Below, one piece after another: positions 1 to 5,298 of a stretch of DNA of 10,352 bases. The first letter of the stretch is position 1; each line of letters begins with the position of its first letter. The stretch lies in assembly GCA_902493155.1 (NCBI GenBank), contig CABUOE010000070.1, positions 1-10,352 of the forward strand. The letters run 5' to 3'. Below the pieces are notes generated by a model. That model searched no databases and was not told the DNA's origin. It was given only the letters and a program-made list of their open reading frames with translations. Made by a program: the position numbers and the translations under genes. Source of the stretch: an uncultured Eubacteriales bacterium. Its GTDB lineage: Bacteria; Bacillota; Clostridia; Oscillospirales; Ruminococcaceae.

Positions 1-15
1 TGGGGCAAGGGCACA

Positions 16-55
16 AAAAGACCGCGCAGGCGATACGGCACTTGCCCCGACGTGC
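16..55 (-). repeat. Diverged copy of the tRNA terminator module
   Basis: Read on the minus strand, this stretch aligns without gaps to the hairpin terminator next to the tRNA (186-225). By eye about 33 of 40 positions agree, including the CACGTCGG start, the central TATCGC and the closing TTTTT. The stem of this copy is less perfect. It is probably a second intrinsic terminator made from the same repeated intergenic unit, in chromosomal DNA outside the element. Confidence 0.5.
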
Positions 56-89
56 AAGGGCGGTTAAACCGATATTTCTGTCATAAAGG

Positions 90-113
90 AAAAATAGCCG
101 CCCGCAGGGCGGC
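90..113 (-). terminator. Intrinsic terminator, minus strand
   Basis: A 7-bp GC stem (GCCGCCC at 97-103, GGGCGGC at 107-113) closes a 3-nt loop. On the minus strand it is followed by TATTTTT (90-96). It lies beyond the tRNA terminator in the chromosomal flank and may be a back-up terminator or belong to a lost transcription unit. Confidence 0.55.
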
Positions 114-185
114 ACCAAACCAGCGCCCAATGAAGTGAGTCCGGTTTGGAAGCGAGAAACAGCAGAATGAGTGCGCTCTGACTTT

Positions 186-223
186 AAAAAAGTCGGAGCA
201 AGCGATATGGCGCTTGCTCCGAC
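186..223 (-). terminator. Intrinsic terminator of the tRNA-Arg gene
   Basis: A perfect 13-bp stem (GTCGGAGCAAGCG at 192-204 and its complement at 211-223) closes a 6-nt loop. On the minus strand it is followed by six T (plus-strand A at 186-191). It starts directly after the CCA end of the tRNA fragment at 225, as expected for a tRNA transcription terminator. Confidence 0.8.
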
Positions 224-224
224 G

Positions 225-269
225 TGGCACGCCCGAGAGGAGTCGAACCTCCGACCTACCGCTTAGGAG
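225..269 (-). tRNA. tRNA-Arg(CCT), 3' half only
   Basis: On the minus strand the sequence gives the anticodon loop CTCCTAA (269-263, anticodon CCT at 267-265), the 3' anticodon stem GCGGT (262-258), variable loop AGGTC, a T arm with GGAGG, loop TTCGACT and CCTCT, the acceptor strand CGGGCGT, discriminator G and an encoded CCA (227-225). The 5' side does not continue as a tRNA: the bases before the loop do not pair with GCGGT and no D arm follows. The gene is therefore cut at the anticodon loop, the classic target of tyrosine integrases. The matching 5' half should be at the far end of the element, next to a replacement 3' half. Confidence 0.8.
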
Positions 270-271
270 AA
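225..271. other. Element attachment site (attL/attR) in tRNA-Arg
   Basis: The tRNA similarity stops at about 269-271, and the first gene to the right is a tyrosine integrase reading toward this point. Strand exchange probably occurred in or next to the anticodon loop (263-269), with the tRNA 3' half as the identity block shared with the element. The exact core cannot be set without the other end. I found no second copy of this block in the window. Confidence 0.65.
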
Positions 272-369
272 GGCTCCGGACGCTGTTCATCAGAAATCGT
301 CATCGACTGAAAACCATTGATATTACTGGATTTTTTCAGGTTTCACTGCTCAATAAATCCCATCACATT

Positions 370-421
370 TTGCTAATTTCGGTTGTTTTTTAGGGTCCAA
401 ATTAGCAAGCAATTAGCAAGC
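370..421. repeat. Direct and inverted repeats near the element end
   Basis: The 11-bp unit AATTAGCAAGC occurs twice in tandem (400-410 and 411-421). Its inverted form TTGCTAATTT lies at 370-379 and pairs exactly with 399-408. A further CAAGCG/CGCTTG pair lies at 417-422 and 433-438. Repeats between an att site and the integrase gene are typical of arm-type binding sites for the integrase N-terminal domain or of excisionase sites. That role is inferred. I see no convincing gene in 270-494. Confidence 0.5.
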
Positions 422-494
422 GGGTGAAAAATCGCTTGACGGTTCAGCGTTCAAAACATCTCATCTTTGCAACACCAATGGCAACCAGTTCAAT

Positions 495-701
495 TCAAAT
501 GTCGCCGGTCTTGTAGGTGTTGTAGCCCTCATAGCGGTAACTGGCATCCACGCCTTTCATATAAACCTCACGATCATTGATTTGATCGGTTAGAGCGGCT
601 TTTAGGAGCAGCTTGATCTCGGTGTCCTTAATTGGGCTGCGCTCCATCGCCAACAGGTAGTCGTCTTTGTCTATGTAAAAACGGACAGGAATGGTACTCA
701 T
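495..701 (-). CDS. Small protein of unknown function beyond int
   Basis: This 68-aa ORF encodes a charged protein (begins MSTIPVRFYIDKDDY, ends NTYKTGDI) with no membrane segment or motif that I recognise. Its composition looks like a real soluble protein. It lies 15 bp beyond the integrase stop and in the same reading frame, separated by tandem stops (TAA at 719-717, TAG at 716-714). Its start codon and possible SD (GACAGG) lie inside the stem of the int terminator hairpin, and the SD spacing is too short, so normal translation would be poor. It could be a decayed gene, a gene read only under special conditions, or a chance ORF next to the attachment site. Confidence 0.4.
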   Translation of the reverse strand: MSTIPVRFYIDKDDYLLAMERSPIKDTEIKLLLKAALTDQINDREVYMKGVDASYRYEGYNTYKTGDI

Positions 702-711
702 TCCTGTCCGT
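677..711 (-). terminator. Intrinsic terminator after int, overlapping the next ORF start
   Basis: A perfect 13-bp inverted repeat (ACGGACAGGAATG at 681-693, its complement at 699-711) closes a 5-nt loop. On the minus strand it ends in TTTTT (plus A at 677-681). It begins 5 bp after the integrase stop codon. The stem also contains the ATG (699-701) of the downstream 68-aa ORF. Confidence 0.7.
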
Positions 712-716
712 CTCTA

Positions 717-2132
717 TTATGCGCTTCTTCCTGCAAGGGCTGTCAAAAGCGCCGCCATATCCGGGGATTCTGTAAGGAGTTTGAGAAGCAACTGCTGTTT
801 GGCTGCTGCGTCAAGGTTTTGAAGCGGGTCTGGTGCCGGGGGCTGCTGTTCCACGGGAGACTCAGTCACCGCTGCGGTTTCCGCTGTGCTGCCACCCCCA
901 TAAAACTCTTTCTGGAATCTTGCGGCGTTTACACGGCGGTCATCGTCTAAGATATGGGCATACCGTTCCATGACCATTGTGGCCTGTGCGTGCCCGGTGT
1001 CACCCTGAACAGCTTTAATGTCGCCACCGCTGAGTTTAAGTTTGTAGGTCGTGCTGGTGTGCCTGAGACTATGAAATACCACTTTGGGGAGATTATTTTC
1101 CGTGATGAGTTTGTCAAAGGCCCGGTTGATGTAATTTGCTTCGGTAGGGGTCCCCTGGGTACTGGCGAATACAAGGTCATAATCTCTATATTCATCCCCC
1201 AGCAATTCTTTCAGTTCATCAATCGTTTTTCTGCGCTCTACCAGCATTTCCGCTACCGCCCTGGGCAGAAATACCTTCCGCACACTTGTCTTGGTTTTCG
1301 GCTCTTTCAGGGCCAGTACAGTGGAATTGCACCCTCGCATCGTGGGAAACTTAAACATGATACCTTTTTCCCCGATCTGTGCCAGTGATTCCCTAGAGAT
1401 CCGCTGAAGTTCTTTGTCGATATAGATATAGGCGCAGTCATGGTCTATGCTGTCCTGGCTAATATCCACACAGCTCCATGTCAGGCCCAGCAGTTCCCCC
1501 ATTCGCAAGGAACAGGCAAAGGCCAAATTGATCGCCAGGGCGAGGAATGGGTCATCGCAGAGGGATAACGCTTTCATCAGTGTTTGAGCGTCCCAAATAT
1601 TCCGCTCATGCTTCTCGGCTTTGGGAACGGTGGCATTCTGAACAGGATTCCTTGCCATCAGCTCCCACTTTACCGCCTGATTGAACGCATTCCGCAGGAG
1701 TTTGTGTATCTCCCGTATCGTATTTGGGGAGATAAGTTCCCCCTCGGGCTGCCCGTACCGGGGAACTGCTTTCACGGTTTGGAGGTCTTTATAGAATTTA
1801 GTTATCATTCTGGGGCTGATGTCATCCAGCTTCACATCTCCGATGATTGGCTTGATGTAGTTGCTGATCAGCGCCGTATGTCCATCAAAGGTAGAGGGGG
1901 CCCATGTGTTGACACCATAGAGGGATACATATTCGTCCAGAAAATCGGATAGGGTGTCGGCACTGGGCGGGATGAACACTCCGGTGTCTAGCTGATGCTC
2001 AATTTCCGCTTTTCGCTTCTTGGCTTCCGCATGGGAGCCGCAGGTTTCCCATTTTTGGCGCTTGGCGCCATTGCTGTCCGTATAGGTATAAACAACGGAA
2101 TATTTGGTTTTACGTTTGATAATTGACGCCAC
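717..2132 (-). CDS. Tyrosine recombinase (integrase), site-specific
   Basis: This 471-aa phage/ICE-type integrase catalyses integration and, with excisionase, excision of the element at the tRNA-Arg site. An N-terminal arm-binding region (about 1-58) is followed by a SAM-like core-binding domain (about 60-165) and the catalytic domain (about 175-405). Catalytic residues visible are R210 (SLRMGELLGLTW), a likely beta-hairpin lysine near K277-K281, H354 and R357 (HSLRH), H381 (GH) and nucleophile Y391. An unusual Ala/Gln/Pro-rich tail of about 65 residues follows 405. The start is GTG at 2132, with AAAGGAGG 7 nt upstream. That SD abuts the stop of the upstream triple-HTH gene (2147), so the two are likely coupled. 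The gene reads toward the att site, the normal arrangement. Confidence 0.95.
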   Translation of the reverse strand: MASIIKRKTKYSVVYTYTDSNGAKRQKWETCGSHAEAKKRKAEIEHQLDTGVFIPPSADTLSDFLDEYVSLYGVNTWAPSTFDGHTALISNYIKPIIGDVKLDDISPRMITKFYKDLQTVKAVPRYGQPEGELISPNTIREIHKLLRNAFNQAVKWELMARNPVQNATVPKAEKHERNIWDAQTLMKALSLCDDPFLALAINLAFACSLRMGELLGLTWSCVDISQDSIDHDCAYIYIDKELQRISRESLAQIGEKGIMFKFPTMRGCNSTVLALKEPKTKTSVRKVFLPRAVAEMLVERRKTIDELKELLGDEYRDYDLVFASTQGTPTEANYINRAFDKLITENNLPKVVFHSLRHTSTTYKLKLSGGDIKAVQGDTGHAQATMVMERYAHILDDDRRVNAARFQKEFYGGGSTAETAAVTESPVEQQPPAPDPLQNLDAAAKQQLLLKLLTESPDMAALLTALAGRSA

Positions 2133-2146
2133 GGTTGTTCCTCCTT

Positions 2147-2743
2147 TCAGCTGGCAACTATGGTATGGCGATTTTGGGACTTATACCACGCTTCAAAGCT
2201 GTCCTTATAAATGCGGATCTTGTCATTCACTTTCACTGTGACAAACAAATCTCGCTTGTTCACCATGTTATAAACGCTGTTTCGGTGTATGTCCAGCAGT
2301 TTTGCCACGTCGCTCACCGAAAGGGTTGCTTCCAACAGCTCTTGCGGTGCCGCGTCCTCTCGTTTCTTATAATGGGACTGTCCTTGATACCACGTCTCAA
2401 AGTTTTCTTTTAGAATGCGAGTTTGCCCATCGACCTTGAACGTCTCAAAGGGTGCATGGTTCTTTATCAGCTCATAGATGGAGCCAGGGTTCAGCCCGAG
2501 GATGTCAGCCGCCTCCGGGACGGTCAGAGACGCAGGGAGTAGTTGGCCTGGTTCCGGCCCGTTGACCTTTTTGTAGCGGAATTGACTGCCGTACCATTCC
2601 TCAAAGCTGTCCAGCATGATCCGCATTTTGCCGCCGACAAGAATAACCTTGAAGCGTCCCTGTTTTACGAGCCAATATGCCTCGACCTTTTTCATACCGA
2701 GCAGCCTCTGCATTTCGGGGACAGAGATGCTGGTTTTTCCCAT
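2147..2743 (-). CDS. Triple excisionase-type HTH protein
   Basis: This 198-aa protein consists of three copies of a short helix-turn-helix/wing domain of the excisionase (MerR-like, HTH_17) type, at about residues 5-57, 72-126 and 140-192. Each copy has the pattern S/T-V-x-E/D-x-x-x-L-L, then x-S-x-Y/W-x-L/M-V/I, a basic strand ending in R-I, and a closing DSFEEWY, ENFETWY or DSFEAWY. Copies are joined by polar linkers (YKK near 57-59 and 125-127). The start is the ATG at 2743, with GGAGGA (2753-2758) 9 nt upstream. An open frame reaches 2863 but has no SD and overlaps the upstream gene. It lies 14 bp before int and presumably acts as a recombination directionality or regulatory protein. The family is recognised from sequence and the role is inferred. 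Confidence 0.85.
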   Translation of the reverse strand: MGKTSISVPEMQRLLGMKKVEAYWLVKQGRFKVILVGGKMRIMLDSFEEWYGSQFRYKKVNGPEPGQLLPASLTVPEAADILGLNPGSIYELIKNHAPFETFKVDGQTRILKENFETWYQGQSHYKKREDAAPQELLEATLSVSDVAKLLDIHRNSVYNMVNKRDLFVTVKVNDKIRIYKDSFEAWYKSQNRHTIVAS

Positions 2744-2783
2744 AACAGATATTCCTCCTATGTAGATTTTGTAATAGCTGAAG

Positions 2784-3044
2784 TCAAATATCGCGTGGAG
2801 TGGGAGATACACCATCCAGCCACTCATCAAAACTAACCTTCGAGATGCGAATCTGATTTCCAATCTTATGACTTCGAAAGAAGTCCTTTTTAATTAGGAT
2901 GTATGCGGACGAACGGCTAATATCCAACATAGCCATAATGTCACCCACGGAGTAGGCTCGTTTTTCTTTGATATGTACTGGAACCATTTCTGCGTTTCGA
3001 GCATTGTGTTCCAGTATACGCTGTTCCATAATTTTATCGTTCAT
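2784..3044 (-). CDS. Excisionase-like HTH protein, copy 1
   Basis: This 86-aa protein has a polar N-terminal arm (1-28) and one excisionase/HTH_17 domain (about 30-76: YSVGDIMAMLDISRSSAY, then a wing ending RISKVSFDEWLD). Such proteins bend DNA at att sites or act as small regulators. It is a close paralogue of the gene at 3188-3427, and the DNA is nearly identical across the HTH (for example around 2920-2945 versus 3296-3321). The SD GGGAGGT (3057-3063) is about 12 nt from the ATG, longer than ideal. The ATG overlaps the stop of a possible 30-aa ORF (ATGA), so initiation could be coupled. Confidence 0.85.
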   Translation of the reverse strand: MNDKIMEQRILEHNARNAEMVPVHIKEKRAYSVGDIMAMLDISRSSAYILIKKDFFRSHKIGNQIRISKVSFDEWLDGVSPTPRDI

Positions 3045-3133
3045 ATTCCGTTAAATACCTCCCTATGCCGACTTGATGAGCCTGCCAATGCAGCCAAGGC
3101 ACTTGCCTTGACTGCATTGTACCGGGGAGACAT
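3041..3133 (-). CDS. Possible 30-aa leader peptide before excisionase-like copy 1
   Basis: On the minus strand an ATG at 3133 opens a 30-codon frame (MSPRYNAVKASALAALAG, then a basic tail) whose TGA overlaps the ATG of the next gene in an ATGA. The SD is weak (GAGAT). The middle of the frame is an almost perfect hairpin (3087-3118). The overlap and the alanine-rich helix are suggestive of a coupled leader peptide, but length alone does not exclude chance. Confidence 0.3.
   Translation of the reverse strand: MSPRYNAVKASALAALAGSSSRHREVFNGI
3087..3118. promoter_or_regulatory. Hairpin in the gap between the excisionase-like genes
   Basis: AATGCAG (3087-3093) pairs with CTGCATT (3112-3118). After a 2x2 mismatch, AAGGC pairs with GCCTT around a 4-nt loop. 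Neither strand has a following T-tract, so it is not a standard terminator. It may control downstream translation or mRNA processing. Confidence 0.4.
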
Positions 3134-3187
3134 TTTTATCTCAAATGTGCGATTGTTCAGACCAACTTAAAATCGTACTGTTGACAA

Positions 3188-3427
3188 TCAACCCTTGTCC
3201 AACCATTCGTCAAAACTTGCTTTAGAGATTCGGAGTTGTTTTCCAATCTTAAAGCTCCGAAAGAGGCTTTTTTTGATTAGAATGTACGCAGATGAGCGGC
3301 TAATATCCAACATAGCCATAATATCGTCCACGGAGTAGGCCCTTTTTTCGCTGTCAAAAGCAGGCGCTTTTTCTGTGTTGCGGGCGTTGAGTTCTGCCAT
3401 GCGCTGCTCCATCAATTCATCAGTCAT
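3188..3427 (-). CDS. Excisionase-like HTH protein, copy 2
   Basis: This 79-aa protein has the same layout as copy 1: a polar arm with MEQRMAELNARN, then YSVDDIMAMLDISRSSAY and a wing ending RISKASFDEWLD. The start is the ATG at 3427, which has GAGGAGG 8 nt upstream. The frame is open to 3454, but that start overlaps the SD and the mazF-like gene's end. It lies 13 bp after the MazF-like gene, so the two are probably co-transcribed. Because it sits next to a toxin gene, an antitoxin role is conceivable, but the fold and its duplicate favour an excisionase-like or regulatory role. Confidence 0.85.
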   Translation of the reverse strand: MTDELMEQRMAELNARNTEKAPAFDSEKRAYSVDDIMAMLDISRSSAYILIKKSLFRSFKIGKQLRISKASFDEWLDKG

Positions 3428-3440
3428 ACCTCGTGCCTCC

Positions 3441-4037
3441 TCAATACCTGTCATCGCCCAGGTGTTTTTTCTTGTGAATGATACGGTAATCGTAGCCGTC
3501 CCGGACGTGGCAGTACATACAAGGTTCTTTAGCTTGTGCGTGGTTAATCCGCCTCACAATATGTTCGGGTGAACAGATGAACTGTCTAAGGCAGGTGCCA
3601 CAAAGAGTCAGCACCATTTCGCCGTGCATCTCATCATGTGACTCATCGGCATACGGCTTCTGTTCCTTCCCAGCAAGATCATGCAGGCCGACGCTGATGC
3701 CAAGGGCCTCGTCAACATAGTCCATCACATCATCGTCGAAGCAGCCTACATAGCTGCCCAGCCTGCTCTTATCAATCGTTCTGATCTGCTCCAGCATAAC
3801 CATAGAGTTTTGGGGCAGGCCAAAGTATGGAGGGACACCGATATGGGTCGGCTGATGGAGTTTCTTCACCCTGGTCGTGATGGGGGCAATGATGATGGTC
3901 GGGCTGTGGCGATTCCCTATGTTGTTCTGGATCACAAGGACGGGGCGGTTGCCACCCTGTTCAGAGCCAATCACCGGATCTAAATCAGCATAGTACATCT
4001 GGCCGCGCAGCACTTCATCTGGCAGTTCTCTATTCAT
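3441..4037 (-). CDS. MazF/PemK-type toxin fused to a cysteine-rich tail
   Basis: This is a 198-aa protein. Residues 1 to about 118 match the MazF/PemK endoribonuclease fold: GQMYYADLDP near 12-21, GSEQGGNRPVLVIQ (24-37, with R31), ITTR near 53-56, and MLEQIRTIDKSRL (81-93). MazF proteins cut single-stranded mRNA and are usually about 110-120 aa. The extra 80 residues carry C146xxC149, C155, C173xxC176 and a conserved-looking GYDYRIIHKK, which suggests a zinc ribbon or knuckle. SD GAGGTG (4043-4048) precedes the ATG at 4037. No standard MazE-like antitoxin lies directly upstream; what precedes it is a group II intron fragment. It could be an active toxin, or a MazF-fold regulator in which the tail directs it to a partner. 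MazF membership is secure, the tail's function is unknown. Confidence 0.85.
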   Translation of the reverse strand: MNRELPDEVLRGQMYYADLDPVIGSEQGGNRPVLVIQNNIGNRHSPTIIIAPITTRVKKLHQPTHIGVPPYFGLPQNSMVMLEQIRTIDKSRLGSYVGCFDDDVMDYVDEALGISVGLHDLAGKEQKPYADESHDEMHGEMVLTLCGTCLRQFICSPEHIVRRINHAQAKEPCMYCHVRDGYDYRIIHKKKHLGDDRY

Positions 4038-4113
4038 AAGGACACCTCACCTTTATGTGATTTGCCCTTGCAGCCAAATACCCAACTACTTCCCAGGTAG
4101 CGTGCAAAACACA

Positions 4114-4186
4114 TCTGACCACCAATCCATTCAGAGTCTCTTATTATCATAGCTGGCGATTGGCCGTCTCCGCGTTGGCGGTCAGA
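4114..4186. repeat. Inverted repeat upstream of the MazF-like gene
   Basis: TCTGACCACCAA (4114-4125) and TTGGCGGTCAGA (4175-4186) are complementary over 12 bp with one G-T pair, extended by one A-T, around a 49-nt loop. It lies between the intron fragment and the toxin gene. It may be what is left of the basal stem of intron domain IV, or a transcript hairpin controlling the toxin. Confidence 0.45.
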
Positions 4187-4199
4187 TATGTAATGCACA

Positions 4200-4593
4200 C
4201 TATTTGTCCTCGACACCCCGTGTGCAGGCTGAAGCCTGGGAAGTCGTCAAGCGGTGGCCTGCTCACCACCTCACGGGAGTTTCACCCCAACTGTCGTTCT
4301 GACAGAGCCGCCCCCATTGTTTGAGACTGTGGCTGGGCGGGAGTACCATTGTCATTCCGACTGTCATTGCCATGCCGGGGGCAACCCGGCACTTACAAAG
4401 GGAGTTCTCGCTCATCCCGGAAAAACTGGATGTTTTCGCAGACCTTATTTTCAACAGGTCATGATTTCCAGCAGTCCGGGCCTCGTGGCGTACCCTGTTG
4501 TGGTAGCTCATGCTTTCACACATCGGAACTGATGTACTTGACGAATGGGTATTCGGTTATCAAGGAGCATTGAGGGGCCTGCGGCCCTCTCAC
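4200..4593 (-). ncRNA. Group II intron 5' fragment (domains I to about III), RT-less
   Basis: The minus strand from about 4593 shows a GTGAG start, a GGGCC/GGCCC hairpin, CTTGATAACCG, and the block GAAAGCATGAGCTACC ... GGGTACGCC (about 4517-4488). This block resembles the domain I segment GAAAGCGATGAGTTACC ... GGGTACGAC of Ll.LtrB as I recall it. Further stems follow (GCCGGG/CCCGGC, CTGTC/GACAG, CCGCCC/GGGCGG, CAGGC-UUCA-GCCTG), ending at ACACGGGGTGTCGAGGAC near 4205. All frames on both strands are long but lack SD sites, as expected of structured RNA. No reverse transcriptase and no domain V (AGC triad with GNRA loop) follows, so it cannot splice alone. The class (perhaps bacterial B) and both ends are estimates. 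This explains the otherwise gene-free 4217-4628. Confidence 0.6.
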
Positions 4594-4628
4594 CCCCCTA
4601 CTACAACTTTCAACGCCTCAAACCGAAC

Positions 4629-5183
4629 TTATTTTTTTAAAAAATCTAAGACAAATTTTTCAAAGGCCGCTTTCCTCTTTTGAACAGCCCGATCACTAAG
4701 TTTGTACCTCTCGCACAGACCGTTTGTGCAGGAGCGTTTCGCACCAGACAAATAGAGTTCCAGCAAGTCCTCTGCCCAGGGCTTCCATTTACGCAGGGCT
4801 GTCTTCAGTTCTTCAATCAGAAGGTGGTCAGCAGCAAGCCCTTCGAGATCAAAGGCCGAGGGGACGCTTTCGTGTAGCGATTCAAGTCCGGCTTCTGGCA
4901 CACCGGCGTCCAAGGATAAAACTGAGTAGATTGAACCAGCTTTGCGCTTCCGCTGGGCAACTGTGTTTTTGCTGTTCCACTCCCGGTATTCGACTGCGGT
5001 CATTTCGATATACATACAATCCAGTTCATCCCCATCCGCAAAACAGTCTTTTATGAAGTACCGACGCCGCTCGGCGGGCAATCCCCGGTTTTCTTTCAAA
5101 ATAGCATCCCATTCCGCCGGTGTTGCCACGACAAGCCGACGGACACCATTCACCTGTTTATAAACTAAATATGTAGTTTTCAT
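4629..5183 (-). CDS. Sigma-70-like / region 4-type HTH protein
   Basis: This is a 184-aa protein. The N-terminal part (about 1-70) is acidic/basic and of unknown fold (YLVYKQVNGVRRLVV, YIEMTAVEYREWN). The C-terminal part (about 118-184) resembles sigma region 4: a helix EELKTALRKWKPW, then YKLSDRAVQKRKAAFEKFVLDFLKK as the recognition HTH. Proteins of this layout occur in Tn916- and Tn1549-like elements as sigma-like regulators. It could also be a phage-type activator. The start is the ATG at 5183, with AAGGAG (5191-5196) 7 nt away. The frame is open to 5300 through a 21-bp perfect hairpin, but that extension has no SD. The hairpin buries the SD, so translation is probably controlled. No terminator follows the stop, so transcripts may run into the intron fragment and the MazF operon. 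Confidence 0.65.
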   Translation of the reverse strand: MKTTYLVYKQVNGVRRLVVATPAEWDAILKENRGLPAERRRYFIKDCFADGDELDCMYIEMTAVEYREWNSKNTVAQRKRKAGSIYSVLSLDAGVPEAGLESLHESVPSAFDLEGLAADHLLIEELKTALRKWKPWAEDLLELYLSGAKRSCTNGLCERYKLSDRAVQKRKAAFEKFVLDFLKK

Positions 5184-5185
5184 TT

Positions 5186-5230
5186 GTGATCTCCTTGAAT
5201 TTTTGAAAGTCAAAAATTCAAGGAGATCAC
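5186..5230. promoter_or_regulatory. Perfect 21-bp hairpin over the sigma-like gene's SD
   Basis: Positions 5186-5206 and 5210-5230 are exact reverse complements around a 3-nt loop (AAG). On the minus strand the 3' arm contains AAGGAGATCAC, which is the SD of the gene starting at 5183, and the 5' arm contains its complement. In RNA the SD would be fully paired. There is no T-tract, so it is not a simple terminator. Possible roles are translational lock, RNase III site, binding site for a protein dimer, or scar of a palindromic duplication. Confidence 0.75.
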
Positions 5231-5298
5231 GGATAGCGGCAGAGCGCCGCCTGCCAAGCAAACAGATCCATTCCCTACTCCATTTCTGGAGCGGCAAC

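Noticed and set aside
81..290. 69-codon minus-strand frame
   Set aside because: It runs through the tRNA 3' half and two terminator hairpins, so it is not a gene.
954..1388. Plus-strand frame of 144 codons inside the integrase gene (and 1584-1952, 2123-2413)
   Set aside because: Shadow frames of the integrase and HTH genes, whose motifs on the minus strand are unambiguous.
2744..2863. Forty extra N-terminal residues for the triple-HTH protein
   Set aside because: The extension overlaps the upstream gene and has no SD, while the ATG at 2743 has GGAGGA at 9 nt.
4034..4216. 60-codon minus-strand frame (GTG start) ending in ATGA overlap with the MazF-like gene, considered as an antitoxin
   Set aside because: Its GTG start lies inside the conserved-looking end of the intron fragment (GGGGTGTCGAGG), it has no SD, and the product resembles no antitoxin family. 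The overlap alone is not enough.
4263..4523. 86-codon minus-strand frame and two overlapping plus-strand frames (4254-4532, 4349-4573)
   Set aside because: All lie in the structured group II intron-like region, have no SD, and overlap on both strands. Better explained by structured RNA.
4572..4590. GGGCC/GGCCC hairpin considered as a terminator after the sigma-like gene
   Set aside because: No T-tract follows on either strand. It fits better as the first hairpin of the intron fragment.
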